From Methanobacteriaceae archaeon UBA349 (GTDB taxonomy: Archaea; Methanobacteriota; Methanobacteria; Methanobacteriales; Methanobacteriaceae): a stretch of DNA of 54,202 nucleotides. A program made the translations under genes and the position numbers. The first letter of the stretch is position 1. Each line of letters begins with the position of its first letter. The stretch covers positions 20,283-74,484 of the forward strand of contig DAWK01000047.1 of the NCBI GenBank assembly GCA_002509745.1, given 5' to 3'. Shown one piece after another: positions 39,032 to 48,244 of the stretch. The notes below the pieces were generated by a model. It made no database searches, was not told the origin of the DNA, and worked only from the letters and a program-made list of their open reading frames with translations.

Positions 39032-39088
39032 ATTAAAATGAGATAATAATATTCTAATTCCTTTTAAAATCAATAAAATGAGGTAGTG
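39032..39088 (+). repeat. Pair of 17-bp direct repeats upstream of the structured element
   Basis: WTTAAAATGAGATAATA-like sequence at 39032-39048 recurs as AATAAAATGAGGTAGTG at 39072-39088, exactly 40 bp later. It lies just before the inverted repeat at 39091. It could be a promoter or protein-binding element of that locus, or part of a decayed mobile element. Confidence 0.4.
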
Positions 39089-39090
39089 TT

Positions 39091-39198
39091 CACCTTCCAG
39101 AGTTTTGCCGCTTGTGGGAGTAGCAATTAATATAAAGACAAATACTCTGGAGGTGATATTATGGCCACATGTTAGATAATGTGTGGGTAATTCCTACC
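39091..39198 (+). ncRNA. Candidate structured RNA with a sequestered Shine-Dalgarno and four-codon ORF
   Basis: CACCTTCCAGAGT (39091-39103) pairs with ACTCTGGAGGTG (39144-39155). Inside, TTGC (39105-39108) pairs with GCAA (39123-39126). Further hairpins follow: CACAT/ATGTG (39166-39170, 39179-39183) and GGTA/TACC (39186-39189, 39195-39198). The right arm contains GGAGGTGAT, fully complementary to the expected 16S 3' end, 3 nt before ATG-GCC-ACA-TGT-TAG (39161-39175). The locus is noticeably less AT-rich than its surroundings. It could be a regulatory RNA, an attenuator-like leader or the relic of a gene. Confidence 0.4.
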
Positions 39199-39394
39199 TT
39201 ATGTATTTTATAAAATATAAAGTTTACACTTAAAATTGAAAAAGATTTTAAAATAATTTTATTAAAAAATCAGGCCAAAAATAGGGCTTATTTTAGAAAA
39301 ATTGGCTTTAAAATCCCATTAAAATATTCATGAAAATCTATTGAAATCAGCTAAAATTCAATTAGAAATCAATGAAAATCACCAAATTTCAACT

Positions 39395-40060
39395 CTAAAA
39401 ACTTCTCTCCACTACTAGGCCCAGATGGTCTTTTTCATAGGGTTCTAATTTGATTTTTTCTACAATGTTGAATCCATGAGTTTTTAATTTAGATTCCTCT
39501 TCTCTGAAAATCTTTTGTGGCTTTTTAGTCACGTCAATACTTCGGGCCTTAATCATGAGCATTCCTTGGCCTTCTTCTTTTAAAAAAAGTCTCATATTAT
39601 CCATGAATAATTCGCTTTGCTGTGGTTGGGCCACATCACAGTAAATGAAATCCACTTTTTCAACTAAATTCAAATAACGACTTGGCCGAGTAGCATCGTC
39701 CAGTAAAGGCACCATATTTTCCCTATTTTCACATACTCTAACCAGTTCTCTCATCATCCTGGGAGAAAATTCCAAACAATAAACTAAACCTTCGGGAACC
39801 ATATCGGATATGTGGGATGGGGTGGTACCAGAAGAGGCCCCTAAATAAAGAACTTTAGAGTCAGGTGATATTTTTAAATTCTCCAAACCATTTAAAATTG
39901 CTGCCCCTAATTTAGAACGGCGCGGGTCCCAAACACGATATTCTTTACCTTCCCAATCAAGAAGCTTTTCTCCATATACCTTGTATTCTGGAGTAAGGTT
40001 AGGGGTTACCAGAGAATGATCCATAAGATATACGCTATTTATTCCCTCTATTTTTTCCAT
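39395..40060 (-). CDS. flpA: Fibrillarin-like 2'-O-methyltransferase
   Basis: 221 aa. SAM-dependent catalytic subunit of box C/D sRNPs that methylate rRNA and t[39 protein letters not shown] (SAM-binding), [29 protein letters not shown] and [11 protein letters not shown] are all present. CGGTGT lies upstream of ATG 40060. The small membrane gene upstream overlaps it by 13 bp, and nop5 lies before that on the same strand. Confidence 0.95.
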   Translation of the reverse strand: MEKIEGINSVYLMDHSLVTPNLTPEYKVYGEKLLDWEGKEYRVWDPRRSKLGAAILNGLENLKISPDSKVLYLGASSGTTPSHISDMVPEGLVYCLEFSPRMMRELVRVCENRENMVPLLDDATRPSRYLNLVEKVDFIYCDVAQPQQSELFMDNMRLFLKEEGQGMLMIKARSIDVTKKPQKIFREEESKLKTHGFNIVEKIKLEPYEKDHLGLVVERSF

Positions 40061-40404
40061 ATTAACACCGTGATTAGATTAATTATATTATACTTAAATT
40101 TAAATTCTTTACTTTCCTTTTTTTGAGTTAGACATTTTACAATTCTCTCACATATCCTGTAGTGTTTCGTGAATCTCGGTCTGGGTCTGATAGACCACTG
40201 ACTGGATATTTCCTGATTAATATTATCCATCAATTCTTCGTTCATTTGATGTTGGAGTTCTATCAAGCTCTTAAGATTCATAAAATTCTGTTTCAATCTT
40301 TTCTCAACACTTAAAGAGAACCATATGGCAGTAATGGCCAGAATAATGGATAAAACACTGGAAATAGTATAGATTATGGGTAAAATGTCTAACACAATTA
40401 TCAC
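40048..40404 (-). CDS. Small membrane-anchored protein between nop5 and flpA
   Basis: 118 aa, no family recognised. One membrane helix at about 5-30 ([25 protein letters not shown]) is followed by a charged, probably coiled-coil region ([26 protein letters not shown]) and a basic C-terminus. It begins with GTG 40404; GTG 40395 is also possible because GTGAT overlaps the first start. The gene starts 12 bp after nop5 and overlaps flpA, so it is within the box C/D RNP operon, although fibrillarin and Nop5 are soluble. Confidence 0.6.
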   Translation of the reverse strand: MIIVLDILPIIYTISSVLSIILAITAIWFSLSVEKRLKQNFMNLKSLIELQHQMNEELMDNINQEISSQWSIRPRPRFTKHYRICERIVKCLTQKKESKEFKFKYNIINLITVLIWKK

Positions 40405-40416
40405 TAATTATATCCC

Positions 40417-41622
40417 CTATTTTTTCCTTTTTTTCTTCTTTTTCTTTTTAGAATATTTTTTATATTGTTTAGGACTTGATTTAGTAACCTTTTTAGATTT
40501 GGTAACTCTTTTAGGGAATGGGTTATCTTTATTAATAGTTTCTAATCTTTCCAGATAACCTTCTTTAATGCTGGGGTCAAATTCACCTGAGAAAACATCT
40601 TTACGCACAGCCAAAGATAATTTAGCAGCTAATGTTCTGGCAATTTTTCCCCTTAGCCACCATTTGGCCCCTCTAATGTCCGGATGCTGATATATGAGTC
40701 CGTGCTTGGGAGGTCGCTCACCGGTCTTTAAATGTCGGAATAATGCCTTCTCAGCCCCCATAATTTGGACAGTACTGGAGGGGAACAGTGCTAATTGTTT
40801 TATACTTCCTGAATGAGCAATCAATTTAGCACCAAGAGAAGCACCCGCCAAATCTCTTAAATTAGGGGCTATTTTCTCCATTTTAAAATCTACATAAGTT
40901 TCTATGGATTGGCGAGATTCTTGTAGTGATTTGAGGGACTTAGCAAAGCCTTGAATTATTAAAATATCCTCTTCTTCAATATCGGCCCCCATACTACTAT
41001 CTAGTTCCAAATTATGCCCACTTAAATCCTGCTGGAGTATTTGATCGCGGTGGCCGTGCTGGGCCACTAAACCCACATAAGCCTCGTGATTTCGCACAAA
41101 ATCCAATTCTGGAAAATGCACACCGTACCATTCTCTTATTCTTTCAGATAGTTTTCCTATGGATTCATCCAATTCATCTAAAGAACTTATGGCCTGTATT
41201 AAAAGCTTATCTTCTGCTTCAGATGATTCCCTTATTTGATGGAGAGTAACATCCATGTAAATATCATGTATTCTTGGCTTAAATTCTTCTTCAGTGCTTA
41301 TAAATCCAATTTCTAGCAATATTTGCGTTAAATTGGAGCGAAGGTGTTCTCCACCAGGATTTGGATTTTTAAATTCGAATTTTTCACTATTTTTTAGATG
41401 TTGGTAGTTGGAACTACCTTTGTTGGTCTCTATGATGATGGATTCGTATTTTTTCCCGATTCTATTTAATAATGCTTCTTCTTCTACCAGTAAAACTCCT
41501 TCTCGAATTTTTAAAAGTCGGGAAGAAATTTTACTCGGTGGGAAAAGTTCATAATCCAAAAGAGTCAAATCTTCATTAAAGACCATGAAACCGGCCAGAC
41601 AATTAGTAAGATAACAATTCAT
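40417..41622 (-). CDS. nop5: Box C/D RNP core protein Nop5 (Nop56/58 homologue)
   Basis: 401 aa. Scaffold that bridges fibrillarin to the L7Ae-bound guide RNA. It has an N-terminal fibrillarin-binding domain, a coiled coil (about 150-260) and the NOP domain GASLGAKLIAHSGSIKQLALFPSSTVQIMGAEKALFRHLKTGERPPKHGLIYQHP. The C-terminal tail is extremely Lys-rich (SKKKKKKKRKK type). No ribosome binding site precedes ATG 41622, and AT-rich TTTAAAT lies about 28 bp upstream, so the mRNA may be leaderless. Confidence 0.95.
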   Translation of the reverse strand: MNCYLTNCLAGFMVFNEDLTLLDYELFPPSKISSRLLKIREGVLLVEEEALLNRIGKKYESIIIETNKGSSNYQHLKNSEKFEFKNPNPGGEHLRSNLTQILLEIGFISTEEEFKPRIHDIYMDVTLHQIRESSEAEDKLLIQAISSLDELDESIGKLSERIREWYGVHFPELDFVRNHEAYVGLVAQHGHRDQILQQDLSGHNLELDSSMGADIEEEDILIIQGFAKSLKSLQESRQSIETYVDFKMEKIAPNLRDLAGASLGAKLIAHSGSIKQLALFPSSTVQIMGAEKALFRHLKTGERPPKHGLIYQHPDIRGAKWWLRGKIARTLAAKLSLAVRKDVFSGEFDPSIKEGYLERLETINKDNPFPKRVTKSKKVTKSSPKQYKKYSKKKKKKKRKK

Positions 41623-41834
41623 AAAAACTAATTTGTTTGATGTGATTTAAATTATTTGACTTTTTAGAGATGATATTTATTAAATATCTTAGAAAAAATT
41701 ATTTACAAAAATTAAAATTTAAAATAAATCAAGATTTAATAGAATGACTAATTACCAATACTAATTACCATATGATAACAAAACAGTAATTTAATCTGCT
41801 AATTTGAGCAATATAACTTTTTAGAGGTTTAAAA

Positions 41835-42740
41835 ATGATGGAAATCGAATTATTTGGGGTTAAAATGAAAAATCCTACTATGTTGGCTGCGGGGGTAATG
41901 GGTAGTACTGCAGCATCCCTAAATTGGGTATCTCGATGTGGGGCCGGGGCAGTGGTAAGCAAATCATTCTCTAAAATGCCTAATAAAGGATACAAAAATC
42001 CCACCACGGTGGAAGTGAATGGGGGAATTATAAATGCCATAGGCCTTTCCAGCCCTGGTGTGGAAACGTTTAAAAAAGAGCTGAAATCTCTCAATGGTGA
42101 GGTACCCAAGATCGCATCAATTTATGGGGCTACTCCCGAAGAATTTTCTCAAATCGCTGGTGAAATAGAAGATCTGGTTGATTTAATTGAGTTAAATATA
42201 TCATGTCCCCATGCCATGGGTGGCTGCGGGGCGGCCATAGGTCAAGATAAGGAATTAACATTCAATGTAGTTAAATCGGTTAAAGATACAGTATCAGTTC
42301 CAGTGATGGTTAAATTAACTCCCAATGTGACAGATTTAACAGAGATAGCACTTAGTGCTGAAAAAGCCGGCTGTGATGGACTAACTTTAATCAATTCTCT
42401 AGGGCCTGGAATGAAAATTGATTTAGAAACTGGCCGCCCGATATTATCTAATAAATTTGGAGGAATGTCTGGACCGGCTATAAAACCTATTGCTCTTAGA
42501 TGTGTATTTGAAACATATGCCGTGACTAATGTGCCTTTGGTGGGTGTAGGGGGAATATCCAATGCTCAGGATGTTGTAGAATTTTTATATGCTGGGGCCA
42601 GCGCGGTACAAGTGGGAACCGCCATAATGGAAAACGGCCCGGAAATTTTTGCAGAAATTTGCATAGGCCTTGAAAAATTCATGAAAGAACATGAATTCAA
42701 TTCCATATCTGAAATGGTGGGTCTGGCTCATAAATTTTAG
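41835..42740 (+). CDS. pyrD: Dihydroorotate dehydrogenase, catalytic subunit (class 1B)
   Basis: 301 aa. FMN enzyme oxidising dihydroorotate to orotate in pyrimidine synthesis. KNPTMLAAGVMGSTAAS, NAIGLSSPGVETF, LNISCPHAMGGCGAAIGQ (with the catalytic Cys-containing loop of class 1B), VKLTPNVTD, NSLGPGMKIDLETGRP, GGMSGPAIKPIALR and GVGGISNAQD are diagnostic. AGAGGT precedes ATG 41835. It is paired with pyrK 107 bp downstream, giving the heterotetrameric NAD-dependent type. Confidence 0.95.
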   Translation: MMEIELFGVKMKNPTMLAAGVMGSTAASLNWVSRCGAGAVVSKSFSKMPNKGYKNPTTVEVNGGIINAIGLSSPGVETFKKELKSLNGEVPKIASIYGATPEEFSQIAGEIEDLVDLIELNISCPHAMGGCGAAIGQDKELTFNVVKSVKDTVSVPVMVKLTPNVTDLTEIALSAEKAGCDGLTLINSLGPGMKIDLETGRPILSNKFGGMSGPAIKPIALRCVFETYAVTNVPLVGVGGISNAQDVVEFLYAGASAVQVGTAIMENGPEIFAEICIGLEKFMKEHEFNSISEMVGLAHKF

Positions 42741-42847
42741 ATACAAATCTGAAAATTAATTAGAAAAATATTAAAAAAGCTAGAAAATTAAATTATTATC
42801 AATAAATTTTGTCATTAGTCTTATAATTACTTGTATTTGGTGGAAAA

Positions 42848-43657
42848 ATGCACGTTCCAAAGGTTTTAGAAATAAAAGAAGTTTTTGAAGAATCAGAAAC
42901 TGTAAAAACATTTATATTTGACTGGGATATGAATTCAGAGGATATAATTCCTCAACCTGGTCAGTTCATGATGTTATGGAATTTTGAAGATGAAAAACCC
43001 ATGTCCATTTCATCTATAGATTCAGTTAAGGGAGAATTAGGGATATCTATTAAGAAAGTGGGAGAATTCACTTCTAACGTCCATGAACTTGAAAAAGGGG
43101 ATAAATTAGGCCTCCGAGGGCCTTATGGCGGAGGATTTGATTTAAAAGGCTCTAAAATACTGGCAGTTGGGGGTGGAATAGGAATGGCACCTATTGCTTC
43201 TTTGGTAGATCATGCCCTAATTAGGGGTGTGGAAGTTGATGTGGTTAGTGCATCACTTACTTTAGACGAATTATTGTTCGTAAATAGAATGAAAAAAGCA
43301 GGGGCCAGTGTTTTCACCTGTACTGATGATGGAACCTGTGGATTCCAGGGATTTGCCACCGATCGAGTGGAATCAATTTTAATGGACCATGATTACGATA
43401 TGATTGTAACCTGTGGCCCGGAACTCATGATGAGTGGAATTCTGGAAATGGCCAAAAAACATGAGATTCCCGCCCAGTTTTCCATGGAGCGTTGGATGAA
43501 ATGTGCCATGGGAATTTGTGGCCAGTGTTGTGTAGATGATACTGGATGGAGAGTTTGCGTGGAGGGGCCTGTTTTCTGGAGCCATGAGGTGAATCTGATT
43601 AAAGAGTTTGGTGAATATCGAAGAGACTCATCAGGGACTCGAAATTACTATAAATAG
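42848..43657 (+). CDS. pyrK: Dihydroorotate dehydrogenase, electron transfer subunit
   Basis: 269 aa. Ferredoxin reductase-like subunit that passes electrons from PyrD to NAD. The FAD domain shows QPGQFMMLWNFEDEKPMSISS, the nucleotide-binding turn is VGGGIGMAPIASL, and the C-terminal [2Fe-2S] loop is KCAMGICGQCCVDDTGWRVC. GGTGGAAAA precedes ATG 42848. It forms the functional unit with PyrD. Confidence 0.93.
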   Translation: MHVPKVLEIKEVFEESETVKTFIFDWDMNSEDIIPQPGQFMMLWNFEDEKPMSISSIDSVKGELGISIKKVGEFTSNVHELEKGDKLGLRGPYGGGFDLKGSKILAVGGGIGMAPIASLVDHALIRGVEVDVVSASLTLDELLFVNRMKKAGASVFTCTDDGTCGFQGFATDRVESILMDHDYDMIVTCGPELMMSGILEMAKKHEIPAQFSMERWMKCAMGICGQCCVDDTGWRVCVEGPVFWSHEVNLIKEFGEYRRDSSGTRNYYK

Positions 43658-43793
43658 AATATAACTCCAACTTATTTCTCAAATTTTATCTCTTAAATTT
43701 ATTTAATTAAATTTTTGATAATGCGCCTATCCATCATATCCATTTCAACTGGAAACTAATTAAAAATGATAATCTAACTGATGAAGGAATATT

Positions 43794-44840
43794 ATGATCT
43801 ACAAACTAAAAGGAACACTGACATCCGCCATATTTGTGGTTTTAATTTTGATAATAGCTTCTTTTTTTGTTTTATCTCCACTTATAAGCATGATAATATT
43901 GGGGGCCATTTTTGCCTATGCCATACGACCCATATCTGGCAGAATGAATCCTTATCTCAAATTCGAGTCGGTTTCCATTTTTCTGGCTATGATGCTGGTT
44001 ATTACTCCATTAATTTTAATAATAGCCTTCAGTATAAGTACTATAATTGATTCTGCACCAGTTATTATGGGTGCGGCAAGTAATGTAGATGCTGGGAGTT
44101 TAAATCAGACTATTAATCAAACATCAACCCAAATTGCAAGTTATATACCTGGTGCTTTCCAACCATCAGCTAATTCTATCATTAATGGTTTTAAAAGTTT
44201 AATTAATGCTGGGTTAAATGTAGTTTTAGGTTATGCTGGAGATATAGTTCAATCGATACCTATGGTTGCTTTACAGCTATTTATATTCATTGCTTCTACA
44301 TTTTACTTGGCTAAAGATGGTGATAAGATATTAGAATACTTAAGATATGCTTTACCTCAGGAGAGAAGGAATTTTTTCCGTAAACTGTCTGAAGAAGTAG
44401 AAAGAGTTCTAAAGAGCATATTTTATGGTCATTTTTTGACGGCTTTAATCATTGGAATAATGGCGGCACTGGGTTTCTATATTTTAGGATATCCTTATGC
44501 TCTATTTTTAGGAATATTGACTGGATTTCTGCAGCTCATACCAATTATTGGTCCCTGGCCAACCTATACTGCTCTTGCCATCTATGATTTTGCCACCGGC
44601 AATATTCCCAGAGGCATAATAGTGTTATTGTTTGGATTTTTCCTTAGTGGTAGTGATATTTACATCCGTCCTAAATTATCAGGAAAATATGCTGATATTC
44701 ATCCCCTAATTTTTCTTTTAGGATTTTTAGGAGGCCCCCTAGTATTTGGTATTGTTGGATTCATTTTAGGACCTTTAATTTTGGGAGTAACTTATGCTGC
44801 GCTACTGGCCTATAAAAATAATGACTCAAATGAGTCTTAA
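43794..44840 (+). CDS. AI-2E (YdiK/PerM) family permease
   Basis: 348 aa with about eight membrane helices. The layout is the family's: three N-terminal helices and a long extracytoplasmic loop (about 80-145). A re-entrant region ends with FLGILTGFLQLIPIIGPWPTY and the C-terminal GFFLSGSDIYIRPKLSGKYADIHPLIFLLGFLGGPLVFGIVGFILGPLILG. The substrate is unknown; despite the name, members are not generally autoinducer transporters. AAGGA precedes ATG 43794. Confidence 0.85.
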   Translation: MIYKLKGTLTSAIFVVLILIIASFFVLSPLISMIILGAIFAYAIRPISGRMNPYLKFESVSIFLAMMLVITPLILIIAFSISTIIDSAPVIMGAASNVDAGSLNQTINQTSTQIASYIPGAFQPSANSIINGFKSLINAGLNVVLGYAGDIVQSIPMVALQLFIFIASTFYLAKDGDKILEYLRYALPQERRNFFRKLSEEVERVLKSIFYGHFLTALIIGIMAALGFYILGYPYALFLGILTGFLQLIPIIGPWPTYTALAIYDFATGNIPRGIIVLLFGFFLSGSDIYIRPKLSGKYADIHPLIFLLGFLGGPLVFGIVGFILGPLILGVTYAALLAYKNNDSNES

Positions 44841-45004
44841 GATGAAAAATTGATTAGTTAATTGAAAAGGAATTTTTTAAATTTTTTAAAAAATAAAAAA
44901 AGATTAGGTTCAATTAAGATCTGAAATTATTCAAAATTAACAGAATTTAAGATTTACAGTTCTTAATTATTTTATGAACCTATTTAAGCTGTTTTTTTCA
45001 TTTA

Positions 45005-45574
45005 TTATCCACTTTGAGGTATAATCAAGTTCTGAATATACTGCATAATGGAGTAAAATAAATTCATTATTTGTTGTAGTATTCCATCTTGGCTGGCATC
45101 TGTAGTTGCATTACCAGAAGCAACTTGAGTTATGTTTGCAGGTGTAGTTGTATTAGTAGATTTACTTGAAACTAGAGGTATGCTAATGGAGTTGGAATTA
45201 ATTCCGAATGTTTTTCCTGAAGCGTCCTGATAAGTTACTCCCACACCACCAATAAAGAATGGATTTGAAACAGTGGCATCACCACCAAAGTCTGCTTTTA
45301 CTTCCTTGTCTGTTGGAATATAAACTTTTTCCGTGAAAATTTTCTTGGAACCTGCTTCCATGGTTCCTATGAATTTGTAGAAGTTTTGATCGGCCACACT
45401 AACATTGTATATGTCCTTATTCCCATTATTTTGAATGGTATATACTATGGTGATATTTTGGCCTTTTTGAGCTTGGGATGGTCCTTTTTGAGTGGCTATT
45501 ACGCTCTGTGCATATGTAGCACCCATGGATATAAGGAACATCACTAGAAGCATTATTATAATACTTTTTTTCAT
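45005..45574 (-). CDS. Secreted protein with CARDB/DUF11-like beta domain
   Basis: 189 aa. A signal peptide (MKKSIIIMLLVMFLISMGATYA) is followed by one beta-sandwich domain typical of surface proteins: KGQNITIVYTIQNNGNKDIYNVSVADQ ... GTMEAGSKKIFTEKVYIPTD. A Thr/Asn-rich linker leads to a weakly hydrophobic C-terminal helix (LQQIMNLFYSIMQYIQNLII) that may contact the membrane. Function unknown. GAGGGATGAT precedes ATG 45574, and a TATA box lies 50 bp upstream. Confidence 0.7.
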   Translation of the reverse strand: MKKSIIIMLLVMFLISMGATYAQSVIATQKGPSQAQKGQNITIVYTIQNNGNKDIYNVSVADQNFYKFIGTMEAGSKKIFTEKVYIPTDKEVKADFGGDATVSNPFFIGGVGVTYQDASGKTFGINSNSISIPLVSSKSTNTTTPANITQVASGNATTDASQDGILQQIMNLFYSIMQYIQNLIIPQSG

Positions 45575-45623
45575 ATCATCCCTCGTTCTTTTTTAAATAT
45601 TACGAAGTTACTATGTATCTGAT

Positions 45624-45631
45624 TATATAAA
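45624..45631 (-). promoter_or_regulatory. TATA box for the secreted-protein gene
   Basis: The minus strand reads TTTATATA, 50 bp upstream of ATG 45574; the predicted leader is about 25 nt. Confidence 0.5.
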
Positions 45632-45793
45632 CATTTTCCTTTAAGAATATGTATAAATGCCTTATTAATTCTATAAATCACTTTTAGGGAATTTTAATAA
45701 ATAATTAAAAAAACAGATAATAAAAAATCAAGAAGAATTTTTTGAAATTCCAATGATATTATTAAACTTATTTTTGATTATAAAAATTACTTA

Positions 45794-45802
45794 ATTATAT
45801 TA
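45794..45802 (+). promoter_or_regulatory. TATA box for polB1, leaderless arrangement
   Basis: ATTATATTA is centred 30 bp before ATG 45828, and no ribosome binding site lies between them. Archaeal transcription starts about 25 bp after the TATA box, so the transcript would start at or near the start codon. Confidence 0.5.
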
Positions 45803-45827
45803 TCCGGTTAGAATAAACTAAAATTGT

Positions 45828-47780
45828 ATGGAAACCAAAAATATGGTACTTCTGGACATTGACTATGTCACAGAAAAAGATAAGCCAGTTATACGTTTAT
45901 TTGGCAAAGAAAAAGGATCTGATGAAGTTAATCATATCATAGCTCTTGACAGGACTTTTGAACCTTACATATATGTCATTCCACAGGATATGGATAGTGC
46001 ACTGGAACAATTGGAAGAGATGGGCCTGGAAAATACTCAAAAAGTTCTTAAAAAAGACCTGGCAAAGGAACTAGAATTTATTAAGGTCACTTTAAAACAT
46101 CCTCAAGAGGTTCCCAAGCTTAGAGATAAAATACTGGGCTTAAGTATGGTTAAGGATATTAGGGAACATGATATTCCTTTCTATAGGAGATATTTAATAG
46201 ATAAAGGCCTTTTTCCAATGTCTGAAATAGAAATTACGGGAGAAGCAGTGAAAGAATCGAACTGTGTTTCTTCAAAAGCTAAAAATGTGAATATAATAAA
46301 TCTGGAAGAATCTCCTCTGCCTTTAGAGTCAAAATTCCCAGAATTGAAAATATTGAGTTTTGATATTGAGGTAAGAAATCCGGATGGTATGCCTAACTCG
46401 GATAAGGATGAAATTATCATGATTGGCCTAGCCGGAAATTTTGGTGTAGAAAAAGTCATATCTACCAAAGGAGAGCATCTGGATTATGTTGAAAAAGTGG
46501 AAACAGAAAAGGAAATTATCCAACGATTTGTAGAAACTGTAAAAACTCACCAACCAGATGTTATTGTGGGATATAATTCTGATAATTTTGATTTTACCTA
46601 TATTCGCGAGAGGGCCAAGTTGCTGGGCGTTCGCATGAATATGGGGATTGATGAATCTGAATTAAAGTTTATGAGAAGGGGTTATACTAACGCCGCGACT
46701 ATTAAAGGCATTATACATGTTGATTTATATTTGGTCATGCGCCGGTATATGAATCTGGACAGATATACCTTAGAGAGGGTTTATCTGGAATTATTTGGGG
46801 AAGAAAAATTTGACTTGCCTGGTGACCGACTATGGGAATATTGGGACAGTGATGGTGATAAACTTGATGAACTATTCCGTTATTCTTTAGATGATGTAGT
46901 GGCTACTTTTAAAATTGCAGAAAAGATTTTACCTCTAAACATGGAACTTACTCGTATAGTAGGCCAGCCTTTATTTGATATGGCTCGGATGGCCACTGGC
47001 CAACAAGTGGAATGGTTTTTAATGCGTAAAGCTTATGAATATGGTGAAGTTGCCCCTAATAAACCTTCTAGCTCTCAATATTCTGAAAGAAGGGGAAAAA
47101 GAGCAGTTGGTGGCTATGTTAAAGAGCCAGATATTGGGCTTCATGAGAATATAGTTCAATTCGATTTTAGAAGCTTGTATCCTAGTATCATTATCTCCAA
47201 AAATGTTTCTGTTGACACCTTTGTAAAAGAAAGTGTACAAGGGGTCATTGAATGTATTGATGAGGAGATTGACATTCAAGAGAAAAATGACATTAGTAAT
47301 GACTCTAATGGGGATATAACTAATAATAATAATAATAATAATAAGTATCATGTAGCTCCAGAATATGGTTATAAATTCTTAAAAGAACCGCAAGGTTTCA
47401 TCCCTTCAGTCATTGGTCAGGTTTTGACTGAAAGATCACGATTAAAAAAGAAAATGAACGATTCTGAAGAACCAATGGAGAAGAAAATTCTTAATGTACA
47501 ACAAGAAGCCTTAAAAAGGCTGGCCAATACTATGTATGGAGTTTATGCCTATTCTCGTTTCAGATGGTATTCTATTGAATGTGCCGAGTCAATTACTGCC
47601 TGGGGAAGAGATTATATAAAGAAAACAATGAAAAAAGCAGAACCATTTGGTTTCCACAGTATTTACGCAGATACTGATGGTTTTTATGCTACTTATAAAC
47701 CAGAACTATTAAAAGAAAATGCAAATGAAGACATAAATGCCAATGGGGATATAAGTGATTTAGAACCTGAAAATGATTAA
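45828..47780 (+). CDS. polB1: Family B DNA polymerase, large fragment of a split PolB
   Basis: 650 aa. 3'-5' exonuclease motifs are SFDIEV with D179/E181 (Exo I), [10 protein letters not shown] (Exo II, 249-258) and YSLDD (Exo III, 352-356). Polymerase motifs are DFRSLYPSI (A, 446-454), K563...NTMYG (B) and YADTDG (C, 613-618). The protein ends about 30 residues after motif C, so the rest of the palm and the thumb are missing. In Methanothermobacter PolB is split in the same way, with the thumb encoded by a separate distant gene. Seven Asn (499-505) sit between motifs A and B. Confidence 0.93.
   Translation: METKNMVLLDIDYVTEKDKPVIRLFGKEKGSDEVNHIIALDRTFEPYIYVIPQDMDSALEQLEEMGLENTQKVLKKDLAKELEFIKVTLKHPQEVPKLRDKILGLSMVKDIREHDIPFYRRYLIDKGLFPMSEIEITGEAVKESNCVSSKAKNVNIINLEESPLPLESKFPELKILSFDIEVRNPDGMPNSDKDEIIMIGLAGNFGVEKVISTKGEHLDYVEKVETEKEIIQRFVETVKTHQPDVIVGYNSDNFDFTYIRERAKLLGVRMNMGIDESELKFMRRGYTNAATIKGIIHVDLYLVMRRYMNLDRYTLERVYLELFGEEKFDLPGDRLWEYWDSDGDKLDELFRYSLDDVVATFKIAEKILPLNMELTRIVGQPLFDMARMATGQQVEWFLMRKAYEYGEVAPNKPSSSQYSERRGKRAVGGYVKEPDIGLHENIVQFDFRSLYPSIIISKNVSVDTFVKESVQGVIECIDEEIDIQEKNDISNDSNGDITNNNNNNNKYHVAPEYGYKFLKEPQGFIPSVIGQVLTERSRLKKKMNDSEEPMEKKILNVQQEALKRLANTMYGVYAYSRFRWYSIECAESITAWGRDYIKKTMKKAEPFGFHSIYADTDGFYATYKPELLKENANEDINANGDISDLEPEND
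47322..47342 (+). repeat. (AAT)7 repeat in polB1
   Basis: Seven AAT codons in a row give seven Asn inside an acidic/Asn-rich insertion (about residues 485-506) between polymerase motifs A and B. Confidence 0.85.
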
Positions 47781-47787
47781 TTGAATT

Positions 47788-48231
47788 CTAATTTTCTTTA
47801 TTTTCTTCTTCAATTGATTGTGGACTACTTTTTTTACTAAATAATGTTCCAATGAATGTTAAAATTATAGATAGAAATATTACAAATATTGTATTTTCAA
47901 TTGTAGGAAGAAAATGTATTTCTCCAGTTGAAATCATATTCAATACCATTGATCGGGTTTCACTATTTGAAAGTAAATTTTGATTATACTGATTAAGTAG
48001 TATCTGATCTATTGTTAAATTTGTTATTGCTAATATAAACCCGAAAATAATAGGGTTTCCCTTTGATTTGTATCCGATAAATATTGGTATAATCATGATT
48101 AAAAAGAATAATATAGATTCATAAATACTAGGGGATTCACTAGGACTATTAAAAATACTTAATCTCCATAATCCTGTGATTATGGCCATGGAGATTATAC
48201 CGATTATTAAATATTTAATTTTAATATTCAT
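47788..48231 (-). CDS. Four-helix membrane protein downstream of comE
   Basis: 147 aa, about four hydrophobic segments (7-25, 38-57, 62-80, 112-136) and a charged C-terminal tail (SKKSSPQSIEEENKEN). No family recognised. The frame is open from TTG 48243, but GGGAGA at 48236-48241 lies between and supports ATG 48231. It starts only 13 bp after the comE stop, so it is probably transcribed with comDE. Its 3' end meets polB1 convergently with a 7-bp gap. Confidence 0.65.
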   Translation of the reverse strand: MNIKIKYLIIGIISMAIITGLWRLSIFNSPSESPSIYESILFFLIMIIPIFIGYKSKGNPIIFGFILAITNLTIDQILLNQYNQNLLSNSETRSMVLNMISTGEIHFLPTIENTIFVIFLSIILTFIGTLFSKKSSPQSIEEENKEN

Positions 48232-48244
48232 TATTTCTCCCAAA

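Larger units (their letters stand above)
38878..39394. other. 517-bp gap between convergent coaBC and flpA
   Basis: Contains the coaBC terminator hairpin, the 40-bp-spaced direct repeats and the multi-hairpin element, then about 190 bp of AT-rich DNA next to the flpA 3' end. There is no ORF above about 20 codons with a ribosome binding site. The largest convergent gap in the window. Confidence 0.7.

Noticed and set aside
39161..39190. Amber read-through (pyrrolysine) of the four-codon ORF in the structured element
   Set aside because: Reading through TAG adds only four more residues before TAA, and Methanobacteriales are not known to use pyrrolysine.
40376..40558. Phe/Leu-rich plus-strand frame opposite the nop5 3' end
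   Set aside because: It is the antisense of the Lys-rich tail of Nop5 and not an independent gene.
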